DNA from: Thinopyrum elongatum | Taxonomy: Eukaryota; Streptophyta; Magnoliopsida; Poales; Poaceae | Reading direction: 5' to 3' | NCBI GenBank assembly: GCA_011799875.1 | Contig: CM022303.1 | Coordinates: 278,514,904-278,578,903 of the forward strand | Length of the DNA stretch: 64,000 nucleotides | Shown here: in pieces, positions 49,801 through 59,448 of the stretch | Numbering within the stretch: the stretch's first letter is position 1 | Layout of the letters: each line of letters opens with the position of its first letter | The notes under the pieces: model-generated | Databases searched by the model: none | What the model was told of the DNA's origin: nothing | What the model saw: the letters and a program-made list of their open reading frames with translations, nothing else | Position numbers and translations under genes: made by a program

Positions 49801-51104
49801 CACTCAGGATGAAAAACCTCAACAATAAACCCAGCCGCCAAGAGCCGGGCTACCTCCTCACCAATGGCCTTACGCCTTTCTTCATTGAAACGATGAAGAA
49901 ACTGCTTGACCGGTTTAAACTTGGGATCAATATTGAGAGTGTGCTCAGCGAGTTCCCTCGGTACACCTGGCATGTCAGAAGGTTTCCATGCAAAGATGTC
50001 CTGGTTCTCACGGATGAACTCGATGAGCGCGCTTTTCTATTTCGGATCCATATTAGCACTGATGCTGAACTGCTTGGATGAATCGTCAGGAACAAAATCA
50101 ACCATCTTAGTGTCATCTGCCGATTTAAACTTCAAAACCGGATCATGCTCTGTAGTTGGCTTTTTCAAAGACATCATATCCGCCGGATCAACATTGTCCT
50201 TGTAAAATTTTAACTCCTCCGTTGCACAAACCGACTCAGCATAAGCCGCATCACCCTCTTCACATTCCAAGGCTATCCTTCGGCTCCCATGTACTATGAT
50301 GGTCCCCTTGTAACCCGGCATCTTGAGCTGCAGATAAACATAACAAGGCCGTGCCATGAACTTGGCATAAGCCGGCCGTCCAAACAGAGCATGATACGGG
50401 CTGTGAATTTTGACTACTTCAAAGGTCAATGTCTCTGACCTAGAGTCATGATCATCTCCAAAGGCAACTTCCAGAGCTATCTTACCAACAGGGTACGCCG
50501 ACTTACCAGGCACCACACCATGGAAAACTGTATTCGACGGTTTAAGATTTTTATCTGTCAACCCCATGCGACGGAAAGTTTCGTAATAAAGGATATTGAT
50601 GCTGCTCCCTCCGTCCATGAGTACCTTGGTAAACTTATACCCTCCAACCTGGGGTGCAACCACCAATGCTAGGTGACCCAGATTATCAACCCGGGGCGGG
50701 TGATCTTCCTGACTCCACACGATGGGCTGCTCAGACCAGTGCAAGTAACGGGGAACCACCGGTTCAACGGCATTCACTGCCCTTTTGTGAAGCTTCTGAT
50801 CCCGTTTGCATAAATTTGTGGTGAAGACATGGTACTGCCCACTATTCAACTGCTTTGGGTTACTCTGATACCTAGACTGCCGCTGCTGATTCCTCTGACC
50901 TGACTGTTGATGGTAGCCACCCTGATTGCCTTGATTGCCCTGATTACCTTGGAATCCAGAACTAGAACCGCCAACGCCGTAACCCGGCCCATGAGAACCA
51001 GACCCTGAACCACCACCCGGTCCATGATTGTCTTGAAAAAGATTGGAATTTTTATACTCTTTCATGATGTAGCAATCCTTCCAGAGGTGGACAGACGGTC
51101 TTTC
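46833..51104 (-). pseudogene. Tat-lineage pol: protease - RT - two RNase H regions - integrase, with nonsense codons
   Basis: One minus-strand frame covers protease (LMDGGSSINILY, near 50620), RT (VDYTDFNKAC, AYVDDIVVKS near 49460) and a degenerate gypsy RNase H/connection (to about 48700). The second RNase H follows (IHFDGS, NNAAEYEALL, GDSDL, NEAADALS). The integrase has a CDGC finger end, DMVGPF, IVTDNGTN and QAERANQEI. There are no frameshifts. In-frame stops are TAG 50037-50039, TAA 48882-48884 and TAG 47775-47777. Product fragments would lack either RT or integrase. The frame ends at 46833. Confidence 0.9.
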
Positions 51105-53423
51105 TCACGTCCCATGCCTTGGGCAGGGCAGATTTAGCATCTGCTCAAGATTAAAGCCTGACCCTCCAGCCCGTGGGGGCGGTTTACCTTTACGACACTG
51201 GCCATTATTCTGTGCGTTGGTGTTAGCCACAAAGTCCAAAGTATTATCAGCTTTGCGCTTACCATTGCCTCCATGATTCGCCGGATTATGCTATTGTCCT
51301 CTGGTGCTGCTGCTCTTCTTTCCCTTTCCCGGCTTGTCATCATCAGACTCGGGGTCCTTGGTACCATCAGAGTCAATGTACTTAACCAGAGCCGTCATCA
51401 GCTCTCCCATGTCATTGCAGTGGCGCTTGAGCCGACCCAACTTCTGCTTAAGAGGCGTAAACCGGCAATTCTTCTCCAACATTATGACCGCTGAACCGGC
51501 ATTGATGCGATCTGATGAATGTAAGATGGTCGAAACTCGGCGCCCCCAATGGGTTGTGGACTCACCCTCTTCTTGGACACAGGCATCCAGATCCACAATT
51601 GACATCGGCTGCTTGCATGTATTTTTGAAATTCTGGATAAACCGGGCCTTTAACTCGGCCCATGACCCAATGGAGTTGGCAGGGAGCCCCTTCAACCAAG
51701 TGCGAGCCGTTCCATCCAACATCAGGGGAAAATATTTAGCACATACCGCATCGCTAACATATAGCAATTCCATGGCCATCTCATAACTCTCGATCCATGC
51801 TTCAGGAGGTAAATCAGCTGTATAGTTAGGCACCTTGCGAGGACCCTTAAAATCCTTGGGCAGACGCTCATTACGTATGGCCGGCACTAAACATGGTACG
51901 CCCAAATTCCTAAAGGTTACACCTGGCTCCACTGAAGTTGTCGGACGAACCGGAGAAGGTTGACGGGCCGCATGTTGCGCCGCCAGCTCGGCCTCTCGAC
52001 GCGCTCTACCTTGATCCACCACGTTCTGAGCATCAGCACCACCACCCGCCGGGTTATGCCCACGAGGCTGGTTATGGTTCCGCCCACTGCTTGACACAGC
52101 TGGTTCATCAATATGCCTACTGTAACTCCAGCTTGGGCGAGGGGTGGAATGAATCCGGCTTCGACTGTAAGAATAAGCCTGCTGCTGAACCAATGTTGTC
52201 TGAAGGGGCTCTCTAGCCCTCCGCATCTCAACCGCCGTTGGAGACTCGCCTTCAACCGGGATAGCCGCCAATCGTGACGCCGCAGCGATCATGTTATCCA
52301 AAGGGTTAGAGTAATGACCCGGTGGTGTTGGCATGTGTTGCGGCGGGATATTGTTCTGACGAGGCGGATCCGTGGTGTGCGGCTGAACCGGCGCTCCCGT
52401 CCCAGGCGTTTCAACCCGGTCCGCCACTGGCGGGTTACTGGTTCCTGCTCCTGGCGTGTTAAAGAGGTTCCCCGCCTCGTAAACCGGTGGCAGGCGAGAC
52501 TGATGCCTCCTCCTCATGACTTCGTTTGAAGCGTTCTGATCTAGCATGAGCCGGTAAGACTCCGACTGAATCCGCTGCGCCTGTGCATCCAACGTAACCC
52601 GCTCCGCAGTCATCCTGGCATCTTCAGTTGCTAGGTCTTCCTTAGCTTGAGCTATCTGATCTCGCAATTTCACGACTTCCGTGTTATGCTGATCTTGATT
52701 ACCCGGGTTAACCTCCGTCGTCAGCAGTGTTGCCAAGGCGTCTAGTAACCCGGACAAGACTTGCGCCGGCAGGCGCGCAGGGCCTCCTGCCTCGGCTGCC
52801 GTCGCTGCTGCTGACCCGGAAATCAATGCCGCTACAATTGAAGAGTGCTGCGTACCGGCCATGAAGATTGCAACCTGGTTCGGCGGCTCGTAGGGGTCCG
52901 GAATACTATCGCCATCGGAACAGCCCCCAAGCCGACCGTCTTGCAGTTGGTACAATGACTCGGTTTCACCGGTGGTTGACTCGCCATCAGAATAGACAAC
53001 TGTCTCACCGTCAAATACCGATTTATCCTCAAATCCCGCACCATTGATGAATCCCACGAAGGCATGACTCATGGCGGGCTGAACTCGGGCGGGTTTTGCA
53101 CGCTGAGCCGTCTCGATGATGTTGGTGCAGGTGTCCGGCTCAGGGCCCGGTTCGCCGGTCTTGCCAATGAAGACGTGAATTCCACCAAAGGGGACCCGGT
53201 ATCCGTACTCAATTGAGCTGGCCTCGGGGCCCCAGCCTTCGTCGTTGATGTAGAGCTTGCCGCGACGACTCTTGGTCATCCGGCCCACAGCGTATCCCTT
53301 GATCCCTTCGAAGTTGCCCTTCAAGAACTCGAAACCACCGTGCGCTGGCCCCATGGTGGGCGCCAACTGTCGTGGACTTGACACGGCAGATGTCCTAGCG
53401 GAAGGACTTAGTCGTGGAGCCAT
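51105..53423 (-). pseudogene. Tat-lineage gag, with frame starting inside the LTR
   Basis: The frame is open from ATG 53423 (in the LTR) through the PBS and on for ~710 codons to TAG 51291-51293. It continues in the same frame to TGA 51105-51107 and then into pol. An internal ATG (53353) lies within the PBS (MGPAHGGFEF). The N-terminal ~100 residues contain a short domain (GYAVGRMTKSRRGKLYINDE). The middle is helical and proline-rich. The retrotransposon gag core lies in the last third (DFKGPRKVPNYTADL, ARTWLKGLPANSIGSWAEL). A glycine-rich basic tail follows. No classical CCHC knuckle was seen. Confidence 0.8.
53348..53365 (-). other. Tat element primer binding site (tRNA-Arg type)
   Basis: The minus strand reads TGGCGCCCACCATGGGGC, two bases inside the LTR boundary. 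This is the primer site typical of Tat/RIRE2-like elements in grasses (recognised from memory; the tRNA match was not computed). It contains an in-frame ATG of gag. Confidence 0.75.
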
Positions 53424-53908
53424 CGCAACTAGGTTAACTTGAAGGGGTTTAAACGGGACAAAGAACACAGAGAGTTTACCCAGGTTCGGCCCCTCTCAAT
53501 GAGGTAAAAGCCCAATCTTGTTATGTGTTATATTGCTAGGGTTTCTATTACCAGGGAGCGAATACGCTTGACCTAGTTCCCGATTGTTTGTTACCTGTTC
53601 CTAAACCGCCACCGGGTCGTCCCTTTATATCCACAGGTTGACGCCCGGCGGTTCACAGGATCCCGGCCGGCTCATAAATGTGTCCGGTTCGGTATCCACT
53701 CTTTCCTATCTTTACAATACAAGTCATATACTTATGGCGGTTTACATCTATGGGCCCTAACTCGCCTTTGGGCTTTGGGCCTTCTTATTAAGTCTCCTTC
53801 GTAAGTCACCATCTTCTATGTCTTCATGGGCTTCAATACAGGTAAACCACTATGAGCATAACCCGGCCCCTCCTGGGCGGTTTATACTCAATAGTTATAT
53901 CCCCAACA
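53368..53908 (-). repeat. 5' LTR of the Tat element (541 bp)
   Basis: TGTCGTGG at 53368 to CCCAACA at 53908, then TSD GCCGG. The minus-strand TATAAAG at 53629-53623 is the probable core promoter. The first in-frame gag ATG is at 53423. Confidence 0.93.
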
Positions 53909-53928
53909 GCCGGTGCTCCAGGGTCCAT

Positions 53929-54225
53929 CAAGAAACTGTCAAATAGAAATAAAAGAAAAGAAACCATAATCACAAACCCAAAATAAGAATAGAGAGGGAG
54001 TTATAGGATCAGTCTCGAGGTTGCAAGACCGGGCCTTGGCCAGAATCAACACCATTGATGCGCTCACCTTTCCTTCTTTGGGAGAGAAGAACAATGGTAG
54101 AAGCGCGTCGGGGTTTTCTTGAAGAAATGAGGAACAAGATGAGGGAGAAGCGAGTTGGAGTTTTCTTCAAGAGAGGAAGCTGAGGGAGAAGAGTGAAATG
54201 ATGGTTGCTTCGTCCGTCCAACTTA
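53929..54225 (-). other. 5' leader of B3-like gene 2, possible leader intron
   Basis: Upstream of the ATG at 53928 the minus strand has an acceptor-like TTTGACAG. At about 54070 it has a donor-like AAAG/GTGAGC after a CT-rich leader. This suggests a short 5'UTR intron. No other coding frame is seen. Confidence 0.4.
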
Positions 54226-54227
54226 CT

Positions 54228-54380
54228 GCTAGAAAGGTGGTGGGTTTTGTGATTTGACGGCTCATTGGGCATTACTGCGGCGCTTCGACCGGGGTAGTCT
54301 ACCATGCAGTTGTGCACTCTAGTATGGAGTAATTTAGTGCATGGCAAGTGGACCCCGATGCTGGCTGTCCCACACGTCGG
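54228..54380 (-). promoter_or_regulatory. Conserved upstream block of B3-like gene 2
   Basis: It matches 37245-37390 in long runs (TGATTTGACGGCTCATTGGG, then 'cgaccggggt.agtctacc' and 'gcagttgtgcactcta'). It is in the same position and orientation relative to the gene. It marks a shared ancestral promoter and 5' region, good evidence that the two genes are tandem duplicates. Confidence 0.6.
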
Positions 54381-55158
54381 AGAAAGTGAGTACCAAGGTT
54401 CCCAACGACCGTCGAGGAGGATACGCATGGTAGAGTGTGTCCACTGTTTCTGAAGAAGAAGAAAAATGATTACAGCAAGCGTTTCCACTCTTACGACGGA
54501 GGAGTGCGAAACACGGCAGCCACTTGAACTTACACAGTACTCCTACTACTAGGCATGTGCAGTGGTTCATACGTCAGTACTACATAATCTTGTTGCTAGT
54601 GTAGTAAGATATGACGATAACAAATGATGTTGTGCGCATGTCAACTATATGAACAGTAATGTAACATACCCCTTTTTTGACTGTCCGGTTGAGAATGAAC
54701 GGTGAGATCAATGTTAACAGAACTAGGTCTACAGCGCACGGAGAGTACGGTGCCACAGTACTCCACGGAACATGAACCATATGAAGCATGAATCAGTGTT
54801 AGGCAGGGTGTATGAAGGGTGCATGGGATGGGAGCAAAAGTTCCCTTCTCGACCCACTTTTGGGTGTTTGGCAGAGTGCATGAAGGGTGCATGAGTCCAC
54901 ACTAGTAGGTTAACAAAAATACAATAGGAGCATGCATGAAGAGGGGTGCAGAGATGAGCATGCACGAAGAGGGAACAACTATCTTGAGATGAGAATGCAA
55001 CCAAACACACCCACACGCTTTGTGCTACAGTGACTGATCTGCACCGTCTGAGTTTGATCCAATGGTCATGTTGCCCCGATACATGGACATGCCCATGCAG
55101 AGGACGCCCAAACACCATCGAAATCCCTCTACTTCTCGAGGCACACGACATTGGTGAT
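54381..55158. other. Intergenic region with a short direct repeat, possibly a MITE
   Basis: A ~30-bp repeat ('gtgtt.ggcag.gtg.atgaagggtgcatg') occurs at about 54798 and 54866. 'gagcatgca.gaagagg' occurs at about 54928 and 54957. The phrase 'ccaaacacacccac' at 55003 resembles ends of grass DNA transposons. I cannot define terminal inverted repeats. No gene is seen. Confidence 0.35.
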
Positions 55159-55650
55159 TCAGGGTGCCACCGCTCGCAGAGCCCGCTCCCGGTCGACGGG
55201 AGCCAGCTCGTCAAAGACAGCGTCCAATAGCACGAATGGATTCCGATGATGAAGCCCTGAGAGGATTCGCCCGGCAACGGCGACGGCAGCCCACAACCCC
55301 TCCTTGTCCAGCTCCGCCCCCACCATCGTGCGGAGACGGCTCAACTCCTCGGAGATATAGGTGAAGAAGGAGACCAGGTCAAGAAGCCGTAGCTCGTTGA
55401 AGTCGACGGGGTGGTCGAACGGGTTTAGCCCGACGGCCGGCATGGTCGCGCTGGCACGACGGTAGGCATCGCACAGCCGCAACACGTGTGTGGCAACATG
55501 GTCCACTAGGTGGTTGAGGCGATCCTGGACCTCGTCACGATCGGCCCACTCGCGCTCCATTCGGCTCACCTGACCGCCTATCGTATCTCCCGCTTTCTGC
55601 AACAACGCCACCGATGCCTCGAGCATCTTTGTGCTGGATTCGACCCACGA
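55159..55650 (-). CDS. Unrecognised open frame fused to a truncated LTR
   Basis: The minus-strand frame ends at 55159. Its coding-like part starts at about 55650 (WVESSTKMLEASVALLQKAG). The first ~17 codons of the open frame (from 55698) are read from LTR sequence, so the original start is lost. It is amphipathic and helical (DRLNHLVDHVATHVLRL; FFTYISEELSRLRTMVGAEL), without membrane segments or known motifs. It has no stop for 164 codons and a plausible composition. It could be a 3' exon of a host gene or an accessory retroelement protein. The abrupt LTR junction at ~55651 argues for a deletion or rearrangement. Confidence 0.4.
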   Translation of the reverse strand, partial: SWVESSTKMLEASVALLQKAGDTIGGQVSRMEREWADRDEVQDRLNHLVDHVATHVLRLCDAYRRASATMPAVGLNPFDHPVDFNELRLLDLVSFFTYISEELSRLRTMVGAELDKEGLWAAVAVAGRILSGLHHRNPFVLLDAVFDELAPVDRERALRAVAP

Positions 55651-55651
55651 G

Positions 55652-55975
55652 GCAGCCACAAGGTAAGGGGCGCACCCTAGGGGGGGCGCGCCCTCCACCC
55701 TTGTGGTGGCCTCGGGACTCCTCTCCGATAACTCTTCGTTCCAGTATTTCTTATATTTTCCAAAAATATTCTCCGTGGATTTTCAGTTCAATTGGACTCC
55801 GTTTGATATTCTTTTTCCGCGAAGCTCAAAAACAAGGAAAAAACAGAAACTGGCACTGGGCTCTAGGTTAATAGGTTAGTCCCAAAAATCATATAAAAGC
55901 ATATAAAACATCCAAGATAGATAATATAATAGCATGGAACAATCAAAAAATTATAGATACGTTGGAGACGTATCA
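55652..55975 (-). repeat. Truncated 3' LTR of Athila-like copy 2
   Basis: It matches 61880-62226 ('acccacgaggcagccacaag' through 'gagaYgtatca'). On the minus strand it begins TGATACGTCTCC at 55975, next to the polypurine tract AAGCTTGGGGATGCT (complement of 55976-55990). Homology stops abruptly at ~55652. Confidence 0.85.
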
Positions 55976-56745
55976 AGCATCCCCAAGCTTAATTCCTGCT
56001 CGTCCTCGAGTAGGTAAATGATAAAAACAGAATTTTTGATGTGGAATGCTACCTAACATATTTATCCATGTAATTTTCTTTATTGTGGCATGAATGTTCA
56101 GATCCGTATGATTCAAAACAAAAGTTTAATATTGACATAAAAACAATAATACTTCAAGCATACTAAAAAGATAATTATGTCTTCTGAAAATAACATGGCC
56201 AAAGAAAGCTTATCCCTACAAAATCATATAGTCTGGCTATGCTCCATCTTCATCACACAAAATACTCAAATCATGCACAACCCCGGTTTTAGCCAAGAAA
56301 TTGTTTCATACTTTAGTATTCTCAAACTTAACTTTCACGCAATACATGAGCGTGAGCCATGGACATAGCACTATAGGTGGAATAGAAGGTGGTTGTGGAG
56401 AAGACAAAAAGAGGGATATAGTCTCACATCAACTAGGCGTATCAACGGGCTATGGAGATGCCCATCAATAGATATCAATGTGAGTCGGTAGGGATTGCCA
56501 TGCAACGGATGCACTAGAGCTATAAGTTTATGAAAGCTCAAAAAGAAAACTAAGTGGGTGTGCATCCAACTTGCTTTCTCATGAAGACCTAGGGCAATTT
56601 GAGGAATCCCATCATTGGAATATACAAGACAAGTTCTATAATGAAAAATTCCCACTAGTATATGAAAATGACAACATAGGAGACTCTCTATCATGAAGAT
56701 CATGGTGCTACTTTAAAGCACAAGTATGGAAAAAGGATAGTAACA

Positions 56746-56867
56746 TTGCCCCTTCTCTCTTTTTCTCTCATTTTTTTTCTTTTTCCTCTTTTTTTCTTTC
56801 TTTTATTTTTTCTTTCTTCTTTTTCTTTTTTTTCTTTTTTTCTTTCTTTCTTTCTCTTTTTTTTCTC
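56746..56867. repeat. CT-rich simple repeat
   Basis: About 120 bp consist almost purely of T and C (tttcttt units). It lies in the non-coding interior of the Athila-like element. Confidence 0.85.
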
Positions 56868-56869
56868 AC

Positions 56870-58019
56870 ATGGGACAATGCACTAATAATGAAAATCATC
56901 ATACTTCTATTTACTTACAACTCAAAAATTACAACTCGATACTAGAACAAAATATGACTCTATATGAATGCCTCCGACGGTGTACCGGGATGTGCAATGA
57001 ATCAAGAGTGACATGTATGAAAGAATTATGAACGGTGGCTTTGCCACAAATACGATGTCAACTACATGATCATGTAAAGCAATATGACAATGATGATGCG
57101 TGTCATAATAAATGGAATGGTGGAAAGTTGCATGGCAATATATCTCGGAATGGCTATGGAAATGCCATAATAGGTAGGTATGGTGGCTGTTTTGAGGAAG
57201 GTATATGGTGGGTGTATGGTACCGGCAAAAGTTGCGCGGCACTAGAGAGGCTAGCAATGGTGGAAGGGTGAGAGCGCGTATAATCCATGGACTCAACATT
57301 AGTCATAAAGAACTCACATACTTATTGCAAAAATCTATTAGTCATCAAAACAAAGTACTAGACGCATGCTCCTAGGGGAAGGGTTGGTAGGAGTTAACCA
57401 TCGCGCGATCCCGACCTCCACACAAAGGATGACAATCAAAAAAAATATCTCATGCTCCGACTTCGTTACATAACGGTTCACCATACGTGCATGCTACGGG
57501 ACTCACAAACCTTAACACAAGTATTTCTCAAATTCACAACTACTCACTAGCATGACTCTAATATCACCATCTTTATATCTCAAAACAATCATAAGGAATC
57601 AAACTTCTCATAGTATTCAATGCACTTTATATGAAAGTTTTTATTATATCCCTCTTGGATGCCCATCATATTAGGACTAAATTCATAACCTAAGCAAATT
57701 ACCATGCTGTTTAAGACTCTCAAAATAATATAAGTGAAGCATGAGAGTTCATCAATTTCTTCAAAATAAAACCACCACCGTGCTCTAAAAGATATAAGTG
57801 AAGCACTAGAGCAAACGACAAACTACTCCAAAAGATATAAGTGAAGATCAATGAGTAGTCGAATAATTATATTGCTATGTGAAGACTCTCTCTCATAAAA
57901 TAATTTCAGATCTTAATATTTTATTCAAACAGCAAGCAAAACAAAATAAAATGACATTCCAAGGATAGCACATATCAAGTGAAGAAGTAAAAACTTAGGC
58001 TCAACCGAAACTGACCGAT
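56870..58019. other. Non-coding interior of Athila-like copy 2
   Basis: No coding frame is supported. Around 57730-57860 'aaaagatataagtgaag' recurs three times, as it does in copy 1 (14235-14290). Otherwise it is A/T-rich sequence only loosely alignable to copy 1. Confidence 0.55.
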
Positions 58020-59400
58020 CATTGTTGAAGAAGAAAGGTGGGATGCCAACCGGGGCATCCCCAAGCTTAGATGCTTGAGACTTCTTGAAATATTAATTAG
58101 GGATGCCTTGGGAATCCCCAAGCTTGAGCTCTTTTGTCTCCTTAATTCCTCTCATATCATGGTTTCCTAAATCTTAAAGACTTCATCCACACCAAACTCA
58201 ACAAGAACTCGTGAGATAAGTTAGTATAAATCAACGCATAACCTTATCATTCTTTACTATATAAAATCACTAAAATTATTATTTGATATTGCATAATAAA
58301 TGCCTCTGCATATTTAAGACTCATATCCTCAAATAGAATCATTAAACAAGCAAACATATGCAAACAATGCAAACATAACAGCAATCTGTCTAAACAGGAC
58401 AGTCTGTAAAGGACTAAGGAGAATCCATACTTATTTAACTCAAAAAATTCTGAAAATTTACCACACTGTAAAGAATTTATCATTTCATGTTGTGTCAAAA
58501 TTTCAAGCTTTTATAACATTCTGACTTTTCTAGGGAATTTTTGCAATAGGGATAAACTTTCTGTTTTGAAACAGCAACTCATATACTTGTAAATTGAGCA
58601 TGGTGAAGGCTATCCTTGACACTTTTATTGAAATAAAAGATGCAAAACATTACTCTAAATAACAGAAAGCAAATACTAATAAAATAAAATGACGCTCCAA
58701 GCAAAACTCATATCATGTGACGAATAAAAATATAGCTCCAAGTAAGGTTACTGATAATGTTGGAGACGAAAGAGGGGATGCCTTCCGGGGCATCCCCAAG
58801 CTTAGTGTCTTGTCACTCCTTATTCTTCTCATATCGATTTCTCACCCAAAAATTGAAAACTTCAATCACACAAAACTTAACGGAAGTTCGTGAGATGGGT
58901 TAGTACGATAAAACAAATCATTCACTTTGGTACTGTCAAGACAAGATTCAAAAAATTTATCACCTGATACCTACTGTACCCTATCATTTCTACAATTTAT
59001 ATTGAGAAATATAAGCCATAGAAACTAGGAAACAAGCAAACTATGCATCGAAAACAGAATCTGTCAAAAACAGAACAGTCTGTAAAGATCTGAATTAAGG
59101 TCATACTTATGTAACTCCAATAATTCTGAAAAATTAGGACAACATAGAAAATTTGTATATAAATCCTCTGTAAAAAATTCAGAGTTTTTCCACGTTCCAG
59201 AGAATTTAAACAATTCTGTTACTTGAAGTAAAAGTTTCTGTTTTTGCACAGAATCAAGTCAACTATCAACCACACTATCCCAAAGGCTTTACTTGGTACT
59301 TTATTCAAACAAAAGCTATAAAACATGATTACTACAGTAGATTAATCATGTGAACACACAAAAACAGTAGGGGTAAATATTGGGTTGTCTCCCAACAAGC
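58020..59400 (-). repeat. Two degenerate internal modules with GGATGCC hairpins (copy 2)
   Basis: The modules start with hairpins at about 58035 (GGGATGCCAACCGGGGCATC) and 58774 (GGGGATGCCTTCCGGGGCAT). They continue co-linearly with the pair in copy 1. The stem sequence also matches the polypurine tract region at 55976. Confidence 0.65.
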
Positions 59401-59448
59401 GATTTTCTTTAATGCCTTTTAAGCTAGGCATGATGATTTCAATGATGC

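Larger units (their letters stand above)
40597..53908 (-). mobile_element. Ty3/gypsy Tat-lineage element, complete ends, 13.31 kb, defective
   Basis: LTRs of 541 bp each (12 differences by eye, ~2.2%) and the TSD GCCGG (40592-40596 and 53909-53913) define it. On the minus strand it has a PBS of tRNA-Arg type (TGGCGCCCACC...), gag, protease, RT, a degenerate RNase H, a second RNase H and integrase. The second RNase H after RT and the opposite-strand additional gene are features of the Tat/Ogre lineage (family knowledge). It inserted into exon 1 of B3-like gene 2. The host gene and the element's pol run in the same direction. Confidence 0.92.
37926..53928 (-). pseudogene. B3-like gene 2, four exons, exon 1 split by a Tat retrotransposon, two in-frame stops
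   Basis: Minus-strand exons are 53928-53914 plus 40596-40444 (one exon cut by the insertion; 56 codons), 39307-39143 (55), 39035-38289 (249) and 38180-37926 (84 plus stop). All borders are GT..AG and all joins are in phase. Residues 1-56 are basic. Exon 2 ends with a CPAC motif and STFSLELEHSDF, the start of a first B3-like domain that continues to about residue 185 (GHNWIS, SEYNLKPYDELQF). A Pro/Ala-rich linker covers about 220-325. A clearer second B3-like domain covers 345-443 (IPRATRESF, RMMIDDKGWSRF, LAVGDDVKIEL). Stops TAG (38892-38894) and TAA (38508-38510) lie in exon 3. With the start codon 13 kb away, the gene is dead as mapped. Confidence 0.75.

Noticed and set aside
49215..50081. 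288-codon plus-strand frame
   Set aside because: It is exactly antisense to the Tat reverse transcriptase coding region, with no splice or motif support. It is a shadow of the pol codons.
54641..54892. Possible complete MITE
   Set aside because: Short direct repeats exist but no terminal inverted repeat pair or target duplication could be matched. It is reported only as an intergenic repeat region.
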